28,998 nucleotides of DNA from Gammaproteobacteria bacterium (lineage in GTDB: Bacteria > Pseudomonadota > Gammaproteobacteria > GCA-001735895). The position numbers and the translations under genes are program-made. The stretch lies in NCBI GenBank assembly GCA_029882955.1, contig JAOUJX010000005.1:1-28998 (forward strand), read 5' to 3'. The notes below the pieces were generated by a model. The model ran no database searches. It worked only from the letters and a program-made list of their open reading frames with translations, and was not told where the DNA came from. Positions 15,844 to 24,279 of this stretch are shown here, piece after piece (position 1 is the first letter of the stretch; each line of letters opens with the position of its first letter).

Positions 15844-16776
15844 ATGCCTCAGAAAACGATAGTAGCTGGCGAATCCGGTAGATTGGGGAAGGTTCGATTT
15901 AACTCGTCTGAGCGCCGTCAGCGTGTGATTCCCTTCAAATACCAGATGTTCGGCCTCGCTTTGAACATCATCTCACGGTTGAACAATGAATGGGCGGCTG
16001 GGATCCTGAGTCGTCTCTGGTTTACGGTATTTAAAACGAAACAAAAAACCTGGCTAACAGAGTTCTGGCAACAGGCAGATTCCTGTATCGATATTCAGCT
16101 GAAAGATAAATCGATCCCGGTGTCTCTATGGGGGCAGGGACCACTTGTGGTGATGATGCACGGCTGGAGTGGATCAGGCGCGCAATTCCGGCGGTTTATT
16201 CCTGGTCTTGTAAAAGCGGGTTTCCAGGTTGCTACTTTTGACGCGCCTTCTCACGGCAGTAATCCCGGTAAACAAACACATTTACTCGAATTTACAGATT
16301 CTCTATTGGCAATCCAGCAGCAGATTGGAGAAGTGCATACGTTGATGGCCCACTCTTTGGGTGGCATGGCAGCCGTGATGGCAACTCGTCGTGGGCTAGT
16401 GGTCAAACAAGTGGTGATGTTTGGGCCGCATCTGGATGTACAGATAATGTATCAGTCCTATAGCGATTTACTTAATTTGAAGCCAGAACTGACCGGGAGA
16501 TTTCGTGAAAAAATAGGTCAGAGGATGAATGAAATTCTTGGTGAGCACGATATCTGGGCAATGTTAACACCCGCTAGACTGCTGGCGCATAGCGACTATC
16601 GGGGAATGTTGATTTATGACCTGGAGGATGAAGAAATTCCGCAAAGTCAATTTAAAGCGGTCGCACAACATTGGACTGATTGCCTTATATTCGAAACTCG
16701 GGGGCTTGGGCATAATCGAATTCTAAAGGACGACTCGGTGATTGGGGCTGTATTGGCGTTTATGAAACCTGTTTAG
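15844..16776 (+). CDS. alpha/beta hydrolase
   Basis: This 310-residue protein begins at an ATG with AAGGAC upstream. Core motifs are MMHGWSGSG (oxyanion region, about 104-112), DAPSHGSN (about 134-140) and the nucleophile elbow AHSLGGM (S171). A late acid candidate is D262 in LEDEEIP, and the catalytic His is H290 in GLGHNRIL. A complete catalytic triad therefore seems present. The N-terminal 60 residues contain a hydrophobic stretch but no clear cleavage site. Sequence hints at the general esterase/lipase group, and the substrate is unknown. It is divergent from the GlxA-type regulator, which probably controls it. Confidence 0.85.
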   Translation: MPQKTIVAGESGRLGKVRFNSSERRQRVIPFKYQMFGLALNIISRLNNEWAAGILSRLWFTVFKTKQKTWLTEFWQQADSCIDIQLKDKSIPVSLWGQGPLVVMMHGWSGSGAQFRRFIPGLVKAGFQVATFDAPSHGSNPGKQTHLLEFTDSLLAIQQQIGEVHTLMAHSLGGMAAVMATRRGLVVKQVVMFGPHLDVQIMYQSYSDLLNLKPELTGRFREKIGQRMNEILGEHDIWAMLTPARLLAHSDYRGMLIYDLEDEEIPQSQFKAVAQHWTDCLIFETRGLGHNRILKDDSVIGAVLAFMKPV

Positions 16777-16780
16777 CCAG

Positions 16781-17680
16781 TCAATAAATGTCGCCAGAAG
16801 GTACGGCAATGTTGTGGTGATTCCAGTTGGCTATGGCAGATATGAGGATTTCTTTGGCCGAAGCCTGTTCCATTTCCCTGTCAACAGGCTGACCAAGAAT
16901 TGCCAGGGCCTCGATCAATAATGAAGATTTGTCATTTAAATTGACTGCTGTAGCACCAGTTTGCTTACTTAGCTTGTGGCCTTTTTTATTTCTAACCAAA
17001 GGTATGTGCAAATACTGCGGAGTTTTGTAGCCAAGAGCCTTCTGTAGAAACAGGTGTAAACAGGTGGCTTCGAGCAGGTCGGCGCCACGTACGATTTGAT
17101 TGACGCCCTGTTGCTCGTCGTCTATTACGACAGCGAGATGGTAGGCATAAATGCCGTCGGCCCGGCGCAATACGAAATCGCCTAACTGCTTTTCGATGTT
17201 AAATCCAACTTTGCCGTGGACCTGATCGATATAGTGTACGATACCGCAGCCTTCGGTATTGATGCGAACGGAGTGTCCTTTTTGTCCCAGCGATTTCAGC
17301 CGACAAAATTCCGGATAGACTAATCCCAGCGGGCCACTTTGTGCATTGGCATCACGCAGGGTTTTTCGACTACATTCACAGGCATAACAAAGATGCTGGT
17401 CAAACAGTGACTGGAGTACTTGCCGATAGCGGTCGAAATGATCTCTTTGATATTCTATTTGTCCATCCCATTCGAAACCAAAGGCTTCCAGTACCTGTAG
17501 AATATGATCGATAGAGCCATTGACTACCCGTGGTGTATCGACGTCTTCGATGCGGACTAACCATCGGCCATGTTGAGCTTTCGCATGGCAGTAACTCGCG
17601 ACAGCGGTGACCAGTGAACCAAAATGTAAAGGCCCGGAAGGGGTGGGTGCGAAACGACCGGTTACGGGCTCATCGGACAT
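16781..17680 (-). CDS. gluQ: glutamyl-Q tRNA(Asp) synthetase
   Basis: Starting at the ATG at 17680, the protein has 299 residues. The frame is open further upstream, but that region is inside dapE. It resembles a truncated class I glutamyl-tRNA synthetase without an anticodon-binding domain. The HIGH-like motif is LHFGS (18-22) and the KMSKS-like motif is KLSKQ (236-240). A zinc site is visible as C101, C103, Y122 and C126. GluQ attaches glutamate to queuosine at position 34 of tRNA(Asp). The start overlaps the dapE stop by one base (TAATG), so it is the last gene of the dap run. Confidence 0.95.
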   Translation of the reverse strand: MSDEPVTGRFAPTPSGPLHFGSLVTAVASYCHAKAQHGRWLVRIEDVDTPRVVNGSIDHILQVLEAFGFEWDGQIEYQRDHFDRYRQVLQSLFDQHLCYACECSRKTLRDANAQSGPLGLVYPEFCRLKSLGQKGHSVRINTEGCGIVHYIDQVHGKVGFNIEKQLGDFVLRRADGIYAYHLAVVIDDEQQGVNQIVRGADLLEATCLHLFLQKALGYKTPQYLHIPLVRNKKGHKLSKQTGATAVNLNDKSSLLIEALAILGQPVDREMEQASAKEILISAIANWNHHNIAVPSGDIY

Positions 17681-18810
17681 TATCTTAGCAAGCGTTGCAG
17701 CATACCCTGGTAAATGTCCGACAGAACGTCGAGATCGGCGACGCTGACGCATTCATCGATTTGATGGATAGTGGCATTCACCGGGCCGAGTTCCAGTACC
17801 TGGGCACCGGTCGGGGCGATAAAGCGGCCATCGGAGGTGCCCCCGGCGGTCGACAACTTTGTATCTAAACCAGTTACCTGTTTAATTGCCTGTTGCGCGG
17901 CTTCGACCAACTCGCCCTCGGCGGTGAGAAAGGGTAGGCCGGAATGGTTCCACTCGATTTTGTAGTCGAGCTTATATTTGTTTAGAGTCTTTTCTATTGT
18001 TTCTATAATCCTGTGATGATCCAGTTCAGTTGAATAGCGCAGGTTAAACAAGATAGAAAGCTGGCCAGGAATGACATTGGTGGCGCCTGTACCTGAGTTT
18101 ATATTCGATATCTGAAAACTGGTGGGTGGGAAAAACTCATTGCCGTGATCCCATTCAATTTGACGTAATTCATTGATCGCAGGCAGGGCCTTATGAATCG
18201 GGTTGTCGGCCAGTTGCGGATAGGCGACGTGACCCTGTATGCCATTGATCGTTAGAGTACCCCCAATCGATCCACGTCGACCATTCTTAACAATATCGCC
18301 GACATTTTGACTACTGGAGGGTTCTCCGACCAAAGCCCAGTCGATCTTTTCACCGCGGGCCTCAAGAGTTTCTATCACCTTGACTGTGCCATCGGTGGCA
18401 GGGCCTTCTTCATCACTGGTAATCAGGAAAGCAATTGAGCCTGAATGATCGCTACGTTCTTTGACAAACCGCTCGCAGGCCGTGACCATTGCAGCAATAC
18501 TCGACTTCATATCGGCCGCACCACGCCCGTAAAGATACCCATCACGAATTTCGGGAATAAAAGGGTCGCTTTGCCAATCTTCCAGTGGCCCCGTCGGCAC
18601 GACATCGGTATGTCCGGCAAAAGCCAGCACTGGTGAAGCTTTACCTCGTCTGGCCCAGAGGTTGGTCACCTCACCAAACTGTAAGGTTTCGCATTCGAAA
18701 CCGATGGTCGACAGGCGCTGGACCAGCATTGCCTGACAGCCAGCATCATCGGGTGTGACGGATGGCCTGCCAATTAGTGCTTTGGCGAGTTCGAGTGTTG
18801 CGGAAGTCAT
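17680..18810 (-). CDS. dapE: succinyl-diaminopimelate desuccinylase
   Basis: This 376-residue M20-family metallohydrolase removes succinate from N-succinyl-LL-diaminopimelate in lysine and peptidoglycan precursor synthesis. Metal ligands fit the family: H67 and D69 in FAGHTDVVPTG, D100 in GAADMKSS, the EE pair (134-135) in SDEEGPATDGT, E163 in VGEPSS, and the late GTSDGRF and ATIHQIDE motifs. Length is as expected. It overlaps the upstream yffB-like gene by four bases and gluQ by one base, consistent with translational coupling. Confidence 0.97.
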   Translation of the reverse strand: MTSATLELAKALIGRPSVTPDDAGCQAMLVQRLSTIGFECETLQFGEVTNLWARRGKASPVLAFAGHTDVVPTGPLEDWQSDPFIPEIRDGYLYGRGAADMKSSIAAMVTACERFVKERSDHSGSIAFLITSDEEGPATDGTVKVIETLEARGEKIDWALVGEPSSSQNVGDIVKNGRRGSIGGTLTINGIQGHVAYPQLADNPIHKALPAINELRQIEWDHGNEFFPPTSFQISNINSGTGATNVIPGQLSILFNLRYSTELDHHRIIETIEKTLNKYKLDYKIEWNHSGLPFLTAEGELVEAAQQAIKQVTGLDTKLSTAGGTSDGRFIAPTGAQVLELGPVNATIHQIDECVSVADLDVLSDIYQGMLQRLLR

Positions 18811-19163
18811 GACGCGAACAATTCCCGGTATAGCGAATCACTAAAACCAGTAGCTAATTGATTATTTTTGTCCAGCAAAGGTCGTTTGATGATGCTCGGA
18901 TTTTCCAGCATGATTTTAATCGCCGAGGCCCGATCTACATTGCCTTTTACTTCGTCTGGAAGCTTACGCCAGGTAGTACCGCGCTTATTCAACAAGGACT
19001 CCCAGCCAAGCTCGCCAACCCATGCCTCTAATTGGTCAATGTTAAGTCCCTGTTTACGATAGTCATGAAAGACATATTCAACGCCTTCTTTGTCCAGCCA
19101 GTTTTTAGCCTTTTTAATAGTATCGCAATTAGCAATACCATAGATGGTAACCGAATCGTTCAT
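18807..19163 (-). CDS. ArsC/Spx-family protein (YffB-like)
   Basis: Started at the ATG at 19163, the protein has 118 residues, while a TTG one codon upstream is less likely. It has the thioredoxin-like ArsC/Spx fold. YGIANCDTIKKAKNWL holds the single N-terminal cysteine (C13), and RPLLDKNNQLATGF matches the conserved C-terminal region of YffB. E. coli yffB also lies directly before dapE, so the arrangement is conserved. The function of YffB is not well established, and true arsenate reductase activity is not implied. It overlaps dapD by one base (TGATG) and dapE by four. Confidence 0.9.
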   Translation of the reverse strand: MNDSVTIYGIANCDTIKKAKNWLDKEGVEYVFHDYRKQGLNIDQLEAWVGELGWESLLNKRGTTWRKLPDEVKGNVDRASAIKIMLENPSIIKRPLLDKNNQLATGFSDSLYRELFAS

Positions 19164-19987
19164 CAATCGATATTTCGTAACAAGTCATTAATGCCGACTT
19201 TTGATCGAGTCTTCTCGTCGACCTGCTTAACAATGACCGCGCAATAGAGGCTATATTTACCATTGTCTGAGGGCAGATTTCCGGATACCACCACCGAACC
19301 AGCCGGAATACGGCCATAGCTAATTTCGTCGGTTTCGCGATTATAAATTCTGGTGCTCTGGCCGATATAGACTCCCATCGAAATCACTGAGTTCTTCTCG
19401 ACGATGACACCTTCGACCACTTCGGAACGAGCACCGATAAAGCAGTTGTCTTCAATAATAGTTGGAGAGGCCTGTAAGGGTTCGAGTACGCCACCGATGC
19501 CGACACCGCCGGACAAATGTACGTTCTTACCTATTTGTGCGCAGGAACCAACTGTCGCCCAGGTATCAACCATGGTGCCGCTATCGACATAGGCGCCGAT
19601 GTTCACATACGAAGGCATGAGTACAACACCGGGAGCAATATATGCGCCTTTACGAGCCATCGCCGGGGGTACAACGCGCACACCGCTGGCTGCAAACTCA
19701 TCACTGCTACAACTGGCGAACTTTGAGTCAACCTTGTCATAGTATTGGGTATTACCGCCTGCCATGATCTGGTTGTCGCGTATGCGAAAAGAAAGCAGTA
19801 CTGCTTTTTTCAGCCACTCGTTAACCTGCCATCCACTGTCAGTAGGTTCGGCAACACGGGCGGTTCCAGAATCGACTAAATCAATGGCTTCGAGTACCGC
19901 ATTTTTGACGGCCGGATCGACATTGGCTGGTGTGATTTCTGCACGATTTTCGAAAGCTGCTTCGATAATAGACTGAAGCTCGGACAT
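19163..19987 (-). CDS. dapD: tetrahydrodipicolinate N-succinyltransferase
   Basis: This 274-residue protein has an N-terminal helical domain and a left-handed beta-helix formed by hexapeptide repeats. VVPPAMARKGAYIAPGVVLM and the following NIGAYVDSGTMVDTWATVG region are characteristic of DapD. It transfers succinyl from succinyl-CoA to tetrahydrodipicolinate, the first step of the succinylase branch of the diaminopimelate pathway. A strong AGGAG site lies upstream of the ATG. The gene follows dapC after nine bases. Confidence 0.97.
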   Translation of the reverse strand: MSELQSIIEAAFENRAEITPANVDPAVKNAVLEAIDLVDSGTARVAEPTDSGWQVNEWLKKAVLLSFRIRDNQIMAGGNTQYYDKVDSKFASCSSDEFAASGVRVVPPAMARKGAYIAPGVVLMPSYVNIGAYVDSGTMVDTWATVGSCAQIGKNVHLSGGVGIGGVLEPLQASPTIIEDNCFIGARSEVVEGVIVEKNSVISMGVYIGQSTRIYNRETDEISYGRIPAGSVVVSGNLPSDNGKYSLYCAVIVKQVDEKTRSKVGINDLLRNID

Positions 19988-19996
19988 AGATTTCTC

Positions 19997-21190
19997 CTAA
20001 AGAGTCGATAGTAAATGATTTATTCGGTTTGCCGCATCGACGCATTCGTCGAGAGGGGCTACCAGGGCCATGCGGACTTTACTTTCACCCGGGTTACCGG
20101 CTTCAGTCGTACGCGAGAGATATTGCCCCGGCAATACCGTGACATTCTGCTGCGCATAGAGTTTTGCCGCGAACTCTGTGTCGACCACAGGCGTCGTCGG
20201 CCACAGATAAAACCCCGCCTGCGGTTTCTCGGGCGCGAGTGTATCAGAAAGTATTTGCAGAACTCGATCAAATTTTTCTCGATAGCGATTACGATTTTCG
20301 ACGACATGGTCCTCGTCGTCCCAGGCTGAAATACTGGCGGTTTGTGTCGCTGGTGGCATCGCGCAGCCATGGTAGGTTCGGTATTGTAAAAATTGCTTTA
20401 ATATTTTCGCATCACCCGCCACAAAGCCCGAACGTAGTCCCGGCAGATTAGATCGTTTCGAGAGGCTGTGAAAAGCCAGACAGTTATTGAAATCACTTAG
20501 CCCCATGTTGGCAGCGACGCCGAGCAATCCGGGCGGGGGTTGATCTTCGTCGAAGTAGATTTCTGAATAACATTCGTCGCTGGCGATGACAAAGTTATGT
20601 CGTTGTGCCAGCGTGATGAGATGCTGTAAATAGTCCCCGGACATTACTGCACCGGTTGGATTGCCCGGAGAGCAGATATACATCATCTGGCATTGCGACC
20701 ATTGTTGCTCGCTGATTGACTCGAGATCAGGCAGGTAATTATTGTCAGCAAGGCAGTTTAAATACTGTGGCCGGGCACCGGCGAGTAATGCCGCACCTTC
20801 ATAAATTTGGTAAAACGGATTTGGCATCAGTACCGTTGGTGATGGCGCGCTACGATCGACCACGCACTGTGCGATGGCAAAAAGGGCTTCCCGCGTGCCG
20901 GTAACCGGTAACACATTGGTTTCGGGATTTAATTCAGCAATAGAAAATCGTCGTTTAAGCCAGGTGGCAATTGCCTGGCGTAATTCCAGAGTGCCTTTGG
21001 TGCTCGGGTAACTGGATAATTGATGCATATGCGAGATGAGCTTTTCAATTACAAAAAGTGGCGCAGGGTGTTGCGGTTCACCGATCGACAAAGCGATATG
21101 TTCGAGATGCTCTGGCGGGTTCAGGTCTTTTTTGAGTTCCGCAAGCCTTTCAAATGGGTAAGGGTGTAACAGTGTCAGGTCGATATTCAT
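19997..21190 (-). CDS. dapC: N-succinyl-diaminopimelate aminotransferase
   Basis: This 397-residue class I/II PLP aminotransferase carries SPGNPTGA (174-181), the ASDECYSEIYFD segment and the PLP lysine in HSLSKRSNLPG (K245). The RSGFVAGD motif follows. Its place directly before dapD, dapE and gluQ supports DapC over other class I aminotransferases. It makes the N-succinyl-diaminopimelate substrate for DapE. It is the first gene of the minus-strand run, with a candidate promoter about 28-55 bases upstream. No good Shine-Dalgarno was seen. Confidence 0.93.
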   Translation of the reverse strand: MNIDLTLLHPYPFERLAELKKDLNPPEHLEHIALSIGEPQHPAPLFVIEKLISHMHQLSSYPSTKGTLELRQAIATWLKRRFSIAELNPETNVLPVTGTREALFAIAQCVVDRSAPSPTVLMPNPFYQIYEGAALLAGARPQYLNCLADNNYLPDLESISEQQWSQCQMMYICSPGNPTGAVMSGDYLQHLITLAQRHNFVIASDECYSEIYFDEDQPPPGLLGVAANMGLSDFNNCLAFHSLSKRSNLPGLRSGFVAGDAKILKQFLQYRTYHGCAMPPATQTASISAWDDEDHVVENRNRYREKFDRVLQILSDTLAPEKPQAGFYLWPTTPVVDTEFAAKLYAQQNVTVLPGQYLSRTTEAGNPGESKVRMALVAPLDECVDAANRINHLLSTL

Positions 21191-21217
21191 GGTGCTGGCA
21201 CGTGAAAAATGAGGCTT

Positions 21218-21245
21218 ATTATAACCAGCCTTCCAGCATCGTCAC
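21218..21245 (-). promoter_or_regulatory. candidate sigma-70 promoter for the dap run
   Basis: On the minus strand a consensus TATAAT lies at 21223-21218. A -35-like GTGACG (4 of 6 matches to TTGACA) lies at 21245-21240, with a 16-base spacer. Transcription would begin about 20 bases before the dapC ATG. Confidence 0.5.
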
Positions 21246-21314
21246 AGATGAAATTGCCGTGGCCAGTGGTTTGCATTACAGTCGCGCTAATATAAGTCCT
21301 GGAAATAAGCCGTC

Positions 21315-22103
21315 ATGTTTCAATCCTTAGAAAACGCCACCGTGCTGATAACCGCAGGTGCCTCTGGCATCGGTCGGGTAATGGCCGAAGCTTTCTTAAA
21401 GCAAAATGCCGCCGTTCATATCGCCGACATATCTCAGCCAGCCATAGACGACTGCCTGGCCGCTAATCCGGCAATTAGCGCCAGCCTTTGCGATGTATCG
21501 GATCAGGATCAGGTCGGACAATTGTTTGAGGACTTTAAGCGGCATCATCGAAAACTGAATGTTATGATCAACAATGCGGGCATTGCCGGCCCGACGGCTG
21601 CAGTCGAAGATGTAGATATCAATGATTGGCGGCAGACTCTCGACGTCGACCTAACCGGCACATTCCTGACAACACGGTTGGCGGTGCCGATGCTAAAATC
21701 GGCTGGCGGTGGATCGATTATCAATATGTCCTCGAATGCGGGCTTATTTGGTTGTCCGTTACGCTCCCCTTATGTGGCATCGAAGTGGGCGATAATTGGT
21801 TTAACCAAAACCTGGGCTATGGAGTTGGGTCCTTTTAATATTCGTGTTAATGCGATTTGCCCCGGTAGTGTTGCCGGTCCAAGAATTGACGGGGTGATAG
21901 AAAGGGATGCAGAAGAGCGTGGTATTACAGCGAAAGAGATTCGTGATGTCTACCAACGGCAAAGCTCGATGCGTGATTTTGCCAAAGCGGAAGATGTCGC
22001 CAATATGGCGGTTTATCTGGCATCGGGGCTCGGTGCCATGGTATCTGGGCAGGCACTAGGTGTCGACGGTCATACCGAAAGTCTGTCGAACTGGCTCGAT
22101 TAA
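21315..22103 (+). CDS. short-chain dehydrogenase/reductase
   Basis: This 262-residue Rossmann-fold enzyme has the cofactor loop TAGASGIG (13-20), where Ala replaces the first glycine of the usual TGxxxGxG. It has D38 after the second strand (favouring NAD), NNAG (86-89), S139/S140 and YxxxK (Y153, K157). The position normally held by the catalytic Asn in the helix-4 region reads VDLTG, so Asp (D112) replaces Asn. The C-terminus GQALGVDGH is common in the family. The substrate cannot be told. It is divergent from dapC and followed after 51 bases by the thioredoxin-fold gene. Confidence 0.9.
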   Translation: MFQSLENATVLITAGASGIGRVMAEAFLKQNAAVHIADISQPAIDDCLAANPAISASLCDVSDQDQVGQLFEDFKRHHRKLNVMINNAGIAGPTAAVEDVDINDWRQTLDVDLTGTFLTTRLAVPMLKSAGGGSIINMSSNAGLFGCPLRSPYVASKWAIIGLTKTWAMELGPFNIRVNAICPGSVAGPRIDGVIERDAEERGITAKEIRDVYQRQSSMRDFAKAEDVANMAVYLASGLGAMVSGQALGVDGHTESLSNWLD

Positions 22104-22154
22104 ACCGGATAATTGGGTATTTGAAATAGCTCCACATTGGTTTAGAGTAATCAG

Positions 22155-23198
22155 ATGAATCATCTATTGATTATTTCGATCTTGTTGCTGGTTTTTGCTT
22201 TGCCAATCGATGCAGAAGAGAAAAAGCAGGGAGAATACCTCGGTGCTATAGCCTCAGAATCACCAGACTGGTTCAAGGAAAGTTTTCTCGAGTTCGAAGA
22301 AGATGTGGCCGAAGCCGCTGCCGGAGGGCGGCGGGTGATGTTGTATTTCCATCAACCGGGTTGCCCTTATTGCGCCAAACTGATGCAGGAAAACTTCACC
22401 GATGAAGAAACGGTGACATTCGCGAAAAAACACTTCGACGGCATTAGCATCAATATGTGGGGTGATCGTGAGGTGATTAGTGTCGGAGGACTCCCGTTTA
22501 GCGAAAAGACCTTCGCCGCAGCTTTAAAGGTCCAATATACCCCGACACTGGTTTTCCTCGACGAACAGGGCAAGGTTGCGCTTCGTTTAAATGGTTATTA
22601 TCCGGTAGATCAATTTCGCGCCGCGCTAAGTTATGTGGCTGAAAAAGGGGAGAAAAAGGGAAGCTTTAGCGAATACCTCCTGGCCTTGCAGACAGAAGTT
22701 AATGGTAAGTTGATCACAGAAGATTTTTTCCAACAGGAAAGCAGGCTCGATCAGTTACTGGGTCGCGGGGGCAGGCCGCTGGCAGTTTTTTTTGAATCGA
22801 AAAATTGCGAAAGCTGTCGGATTATGCATCATAAAATACTAACCGACCCGCCCACGCGTAAGCTGGTTTCAGCGACTAACAGCGTACAGTTAGATGTGCA
22901 TTCTGATCAGATCGTTACTACGCCTGATGGGCGAAAAATAGCTGTTTCCGATTGGGCCAGCGAGCTTGGAGTTGATTACACACCGTCGGTGGTGTTTTAC
23001 GATATACAGGGCGAAGAGGTGATGCGCATTTCTGCATTTCTGAAAACCTTTCATTTCCAGTCGGTATTTGCCTACGTGCTGGAAAAGGCCTACCTGCAGC
23101 AGCCGAGTTTTCAGCGCTATATCTCCGCGCGTGGAGAAAAAATCCGGGAAGCCGGATTTGATACCGATATCTGGGGCTATGATTCGGCTCATGAGTGA
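22155..23198 (+). CDS. exported protein with two thioredoxin-like domains
   Basis: This 347-residue protein has a signal peptide (about 1-20, ending PIDA). Domain one has an active site GCPYC (C70-C73) and a cis-proline YTPTLVF (P130). Domain two has NCESC (C218-C221) and YTPSVVF (P277). The two halves look like tandem copies of a SoxW/DsbD-gamma-like fold, each about 140-150 residues. It is probably a periplasmic thiol-disulfide oxidoreductase. A role in cytochrome or sulfur metabolism is possible, but no neighbour supports it. Both CXXC pairs are intact, which suggests electron relay between the domains. Confidence 0.8.
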   Translation: MNHLLIISILLLVFALPIDAEEKKQGEYLGAIASESPDWFKESFLEFEEDVAEAAAGGRRVMLYFHQPGCPYCAKLMQENFTDEETVTFAKKHFDGISINMWGDREVISVGGLPFSEKTFAAALKVQYTPTLVFLDEQGKVALRLNGYYPVDQFRAALSYVAEKGEKKGSFSEYLLALQTEVNGKLITEDFFQQESRLDQLLGRGGRPLAVFFESKNCESCRIMHHKILTDPPTRKLVSATNSVQLDVHSDQIVTTPDGRKIAVSDWASELGVDYTPSVVFYDIQGEEVMRISAFLKTFHFQSVFAYVLEKAYLQQPSFQRYISARGEKIREAGFDTDIWGYDSAHE

Positions 23199-23232
23199 AA
23201 CCGTCCCCCGTTAAATTCCATAATTTTGCGAG

Positions 23233-23273
23233 CTGGTTCCCATTTTGGTTCGACAAACTGAGAACTGGTTCCC
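23233..23273. repeat. short direct repeats with CTGGTTCCC core
   Basis: CTGGTTCCC occurs at 23233-23241 and 23265-23273, 32 bases apart. The following ATTTT and GTTTA flanks are similar, and a weaker GGTTC copy lies between (about 23247). There are too few copies for a CRISPR array. It may be a remnant of a mobile-element end or a protein binding site. Confidence 0.35.
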
Positions 23274-23294
23274 GTTTATCTATTCTCCGGTATA

Positions 23295-23361
23295 TATAAT
23301 CTGATTGTACCTCCTTGTAATTGTTTGTGTGTTGCCCCGTCAAACTTGACGGGGTTTTTTT
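23295..23361 (+). ncRNA. possible small RNA gene
   Basis: A consensus TATAAT at 23295-23300 is followed about 35 bases later by a strong intrinsic terminator. A transcript of roughly 55 nt would begin near 23307. It would contain an unpaired ACCTCCTT (23309-23316), complementary to Shine-Dalgarno sequences, and end in the terminator hairpin. No clear -35 was found, and no coding frame fits. The alternative is that the hairpin simply ends the thioredoxin-fold gene mRNA. Confidence 0.3.
23335..23361 (+). terminator. strong Rho-independent terminator
   Basis: CCCCGTCAA (23335-23343) pairs perfectly with TTGACGGGG (23346-23354). Seven T residues follow at 23355-23361. It terminates plus-strand transcription from the thioredoxin-fold gene or from a small RNA, before the convergent flgN. 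Confidence 0.9.
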
Positions 23362-23436
23362 GTCCGGCTCGTATTTCTGACTCGATAGCTCTATCTAAGG
23401 AGTGTATTGAATTGACCCGATCGGAAAATGACAGTT

Positions 23437-23934
23437 TCAGGCCTGTGCCAGATGTCGCTGGAAGCTCTTTTCTCTGGTTTGACCATCACTTGAGTAAGTC
23501 TTTGCATTTTCGCTATCGGTTCGACCGGTAAGCAAATGCAATCCCCGTCGAACACGTTGCTGACCTTTATTTAATATCAGGCTATTCAGCTGGATGGCCC
23601 TTTGTAAATATAGCAGAGACTGATGAAATTTTTCGTACTGTTGCGCAATGATCTGGTCGCTATCGCACCAGCTAATACATTTTTTCAGGGCCTGCTGCCC
23701 TGAATCGAAACCGTAAACCTCAAGCAGACGATCACGCTGGCTCTCCAGGTCTTCAATTTCAGCGAGGGGTAACTTGTCCCGGGACACGAGGTTATTTAAA
23801 GCGGTGATATCGCCTTCACTAATCGCAGTCCTAATTTCATCGAGGTAGTCGTTGAGGGCCGTGATTTCGACTGTTTGTCGATTGAGCAGGACTTTCAGCG
23901 CGTCATGGCATTGCTGAATTAGCATTTGACTCAT
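23437..23934 (-). CDS. flgN: FlgN, chaperone for hook-filament junction proteins
   Basis: This 165-residue, mostly helical protein has the FlgN-family pattern of leucine-rich amphipathic helices, including QVLLYLQ-like heptads and the region with NSLILNKGQQRVRRGLHLL. FlgN binds FlgK and FlgL in the cytoplasm and delivers them to the flagellar export apparatus. It lies directly after flgM, with a four-base overlap, as in many gammaproteobacteria. The tail is basic and polar (about residues 136-165). Assignment rests on both sequence character and position. Confidence 0.85.
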   Translation of the reverse strand: MSQMLIQQCHDALKVLLNRQTVEITALNDYLDEIRTAISEGDITALNNLVSRDKLPLAEIEDLESQRDRLLEVYGFDSGQQALKKCISWCDSDQIIAQQYEKFHQSLLYLQRAIQLNSLILNKGQQRVRRGLHLLTGRTDSENAKTYSSDGQTREKSFQRHLAQA

Positions 23935-24245
23935 GGTAGTAGTTTCTCTATTTCACTGAATTTACGAGCAATAACTTCGGCATCAGGCTTGTAGTCACCA
24001 TCGGCCAGGGATTGCTTGATTGATGCCACCCTGGCTTCATTTACCTCGGGGTATTTTTCTATCTGTTCGCTCAGATTCTTCAGTAAATCGGGATTACTCA
24101 GTTCGACGATACTCGAAGGGCTAGCCTGATTATCGGGTTGAGTCGGTGAAGCCGAATCATTCGCCTGAGAACCAGCTTTGGTTTTGGCCTGACTCGATAC
24201 GGCGGTGCTGCCTGGTCGGTTATGTGTGTTAATAGCGTCAGTCAT
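23931..24245 (-). CDS. flgM: FlgM, anti-sigma-28 factor
   Basis: This 104-residue protein has a low-complexity, Ser/Gln/Ala-rich first half (unfolded in the family). The second half contains ARVASIKQSLADGDYKPDAE and VIARKFSEIEKLL, the conserved sigma-binding region. It binds FliA until export through the completed hook. A GGAGAG site lies before the ATG, and a perfect sigma-28-type promoter sits about 35-60 bases upstream, giving the expected negative feedback. Confidence 0.93.
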   Translation of the reverse strand: MTDAINTHNRPGSTAVSSQAKTKAGSQANDSASPTQPDNQASPSSIVELSNPDLLKNLSEQIEKYPEVNEARVASIKQSLADGDYKPDAEVIARKFSEIEKLLP

Positions 24246-24279
24246 GACTTGCTCTCCAGTTTAAAGTAACCCAACGTAG

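Noticed and set aside
18807..19163. Calling the small ArsC-fold protein an arsenate reductase.
   Set aside because: It matches the YffB/Spx branch and sits in a dap operon with no arsenic genes, so arsenate reduction is not supported.
23233..23273. CRISPR-like spacing of the CTGGTTCCC repeats.
   Set aside because: Only two exact nine-base copies are present, with no cas genes and no regular array.
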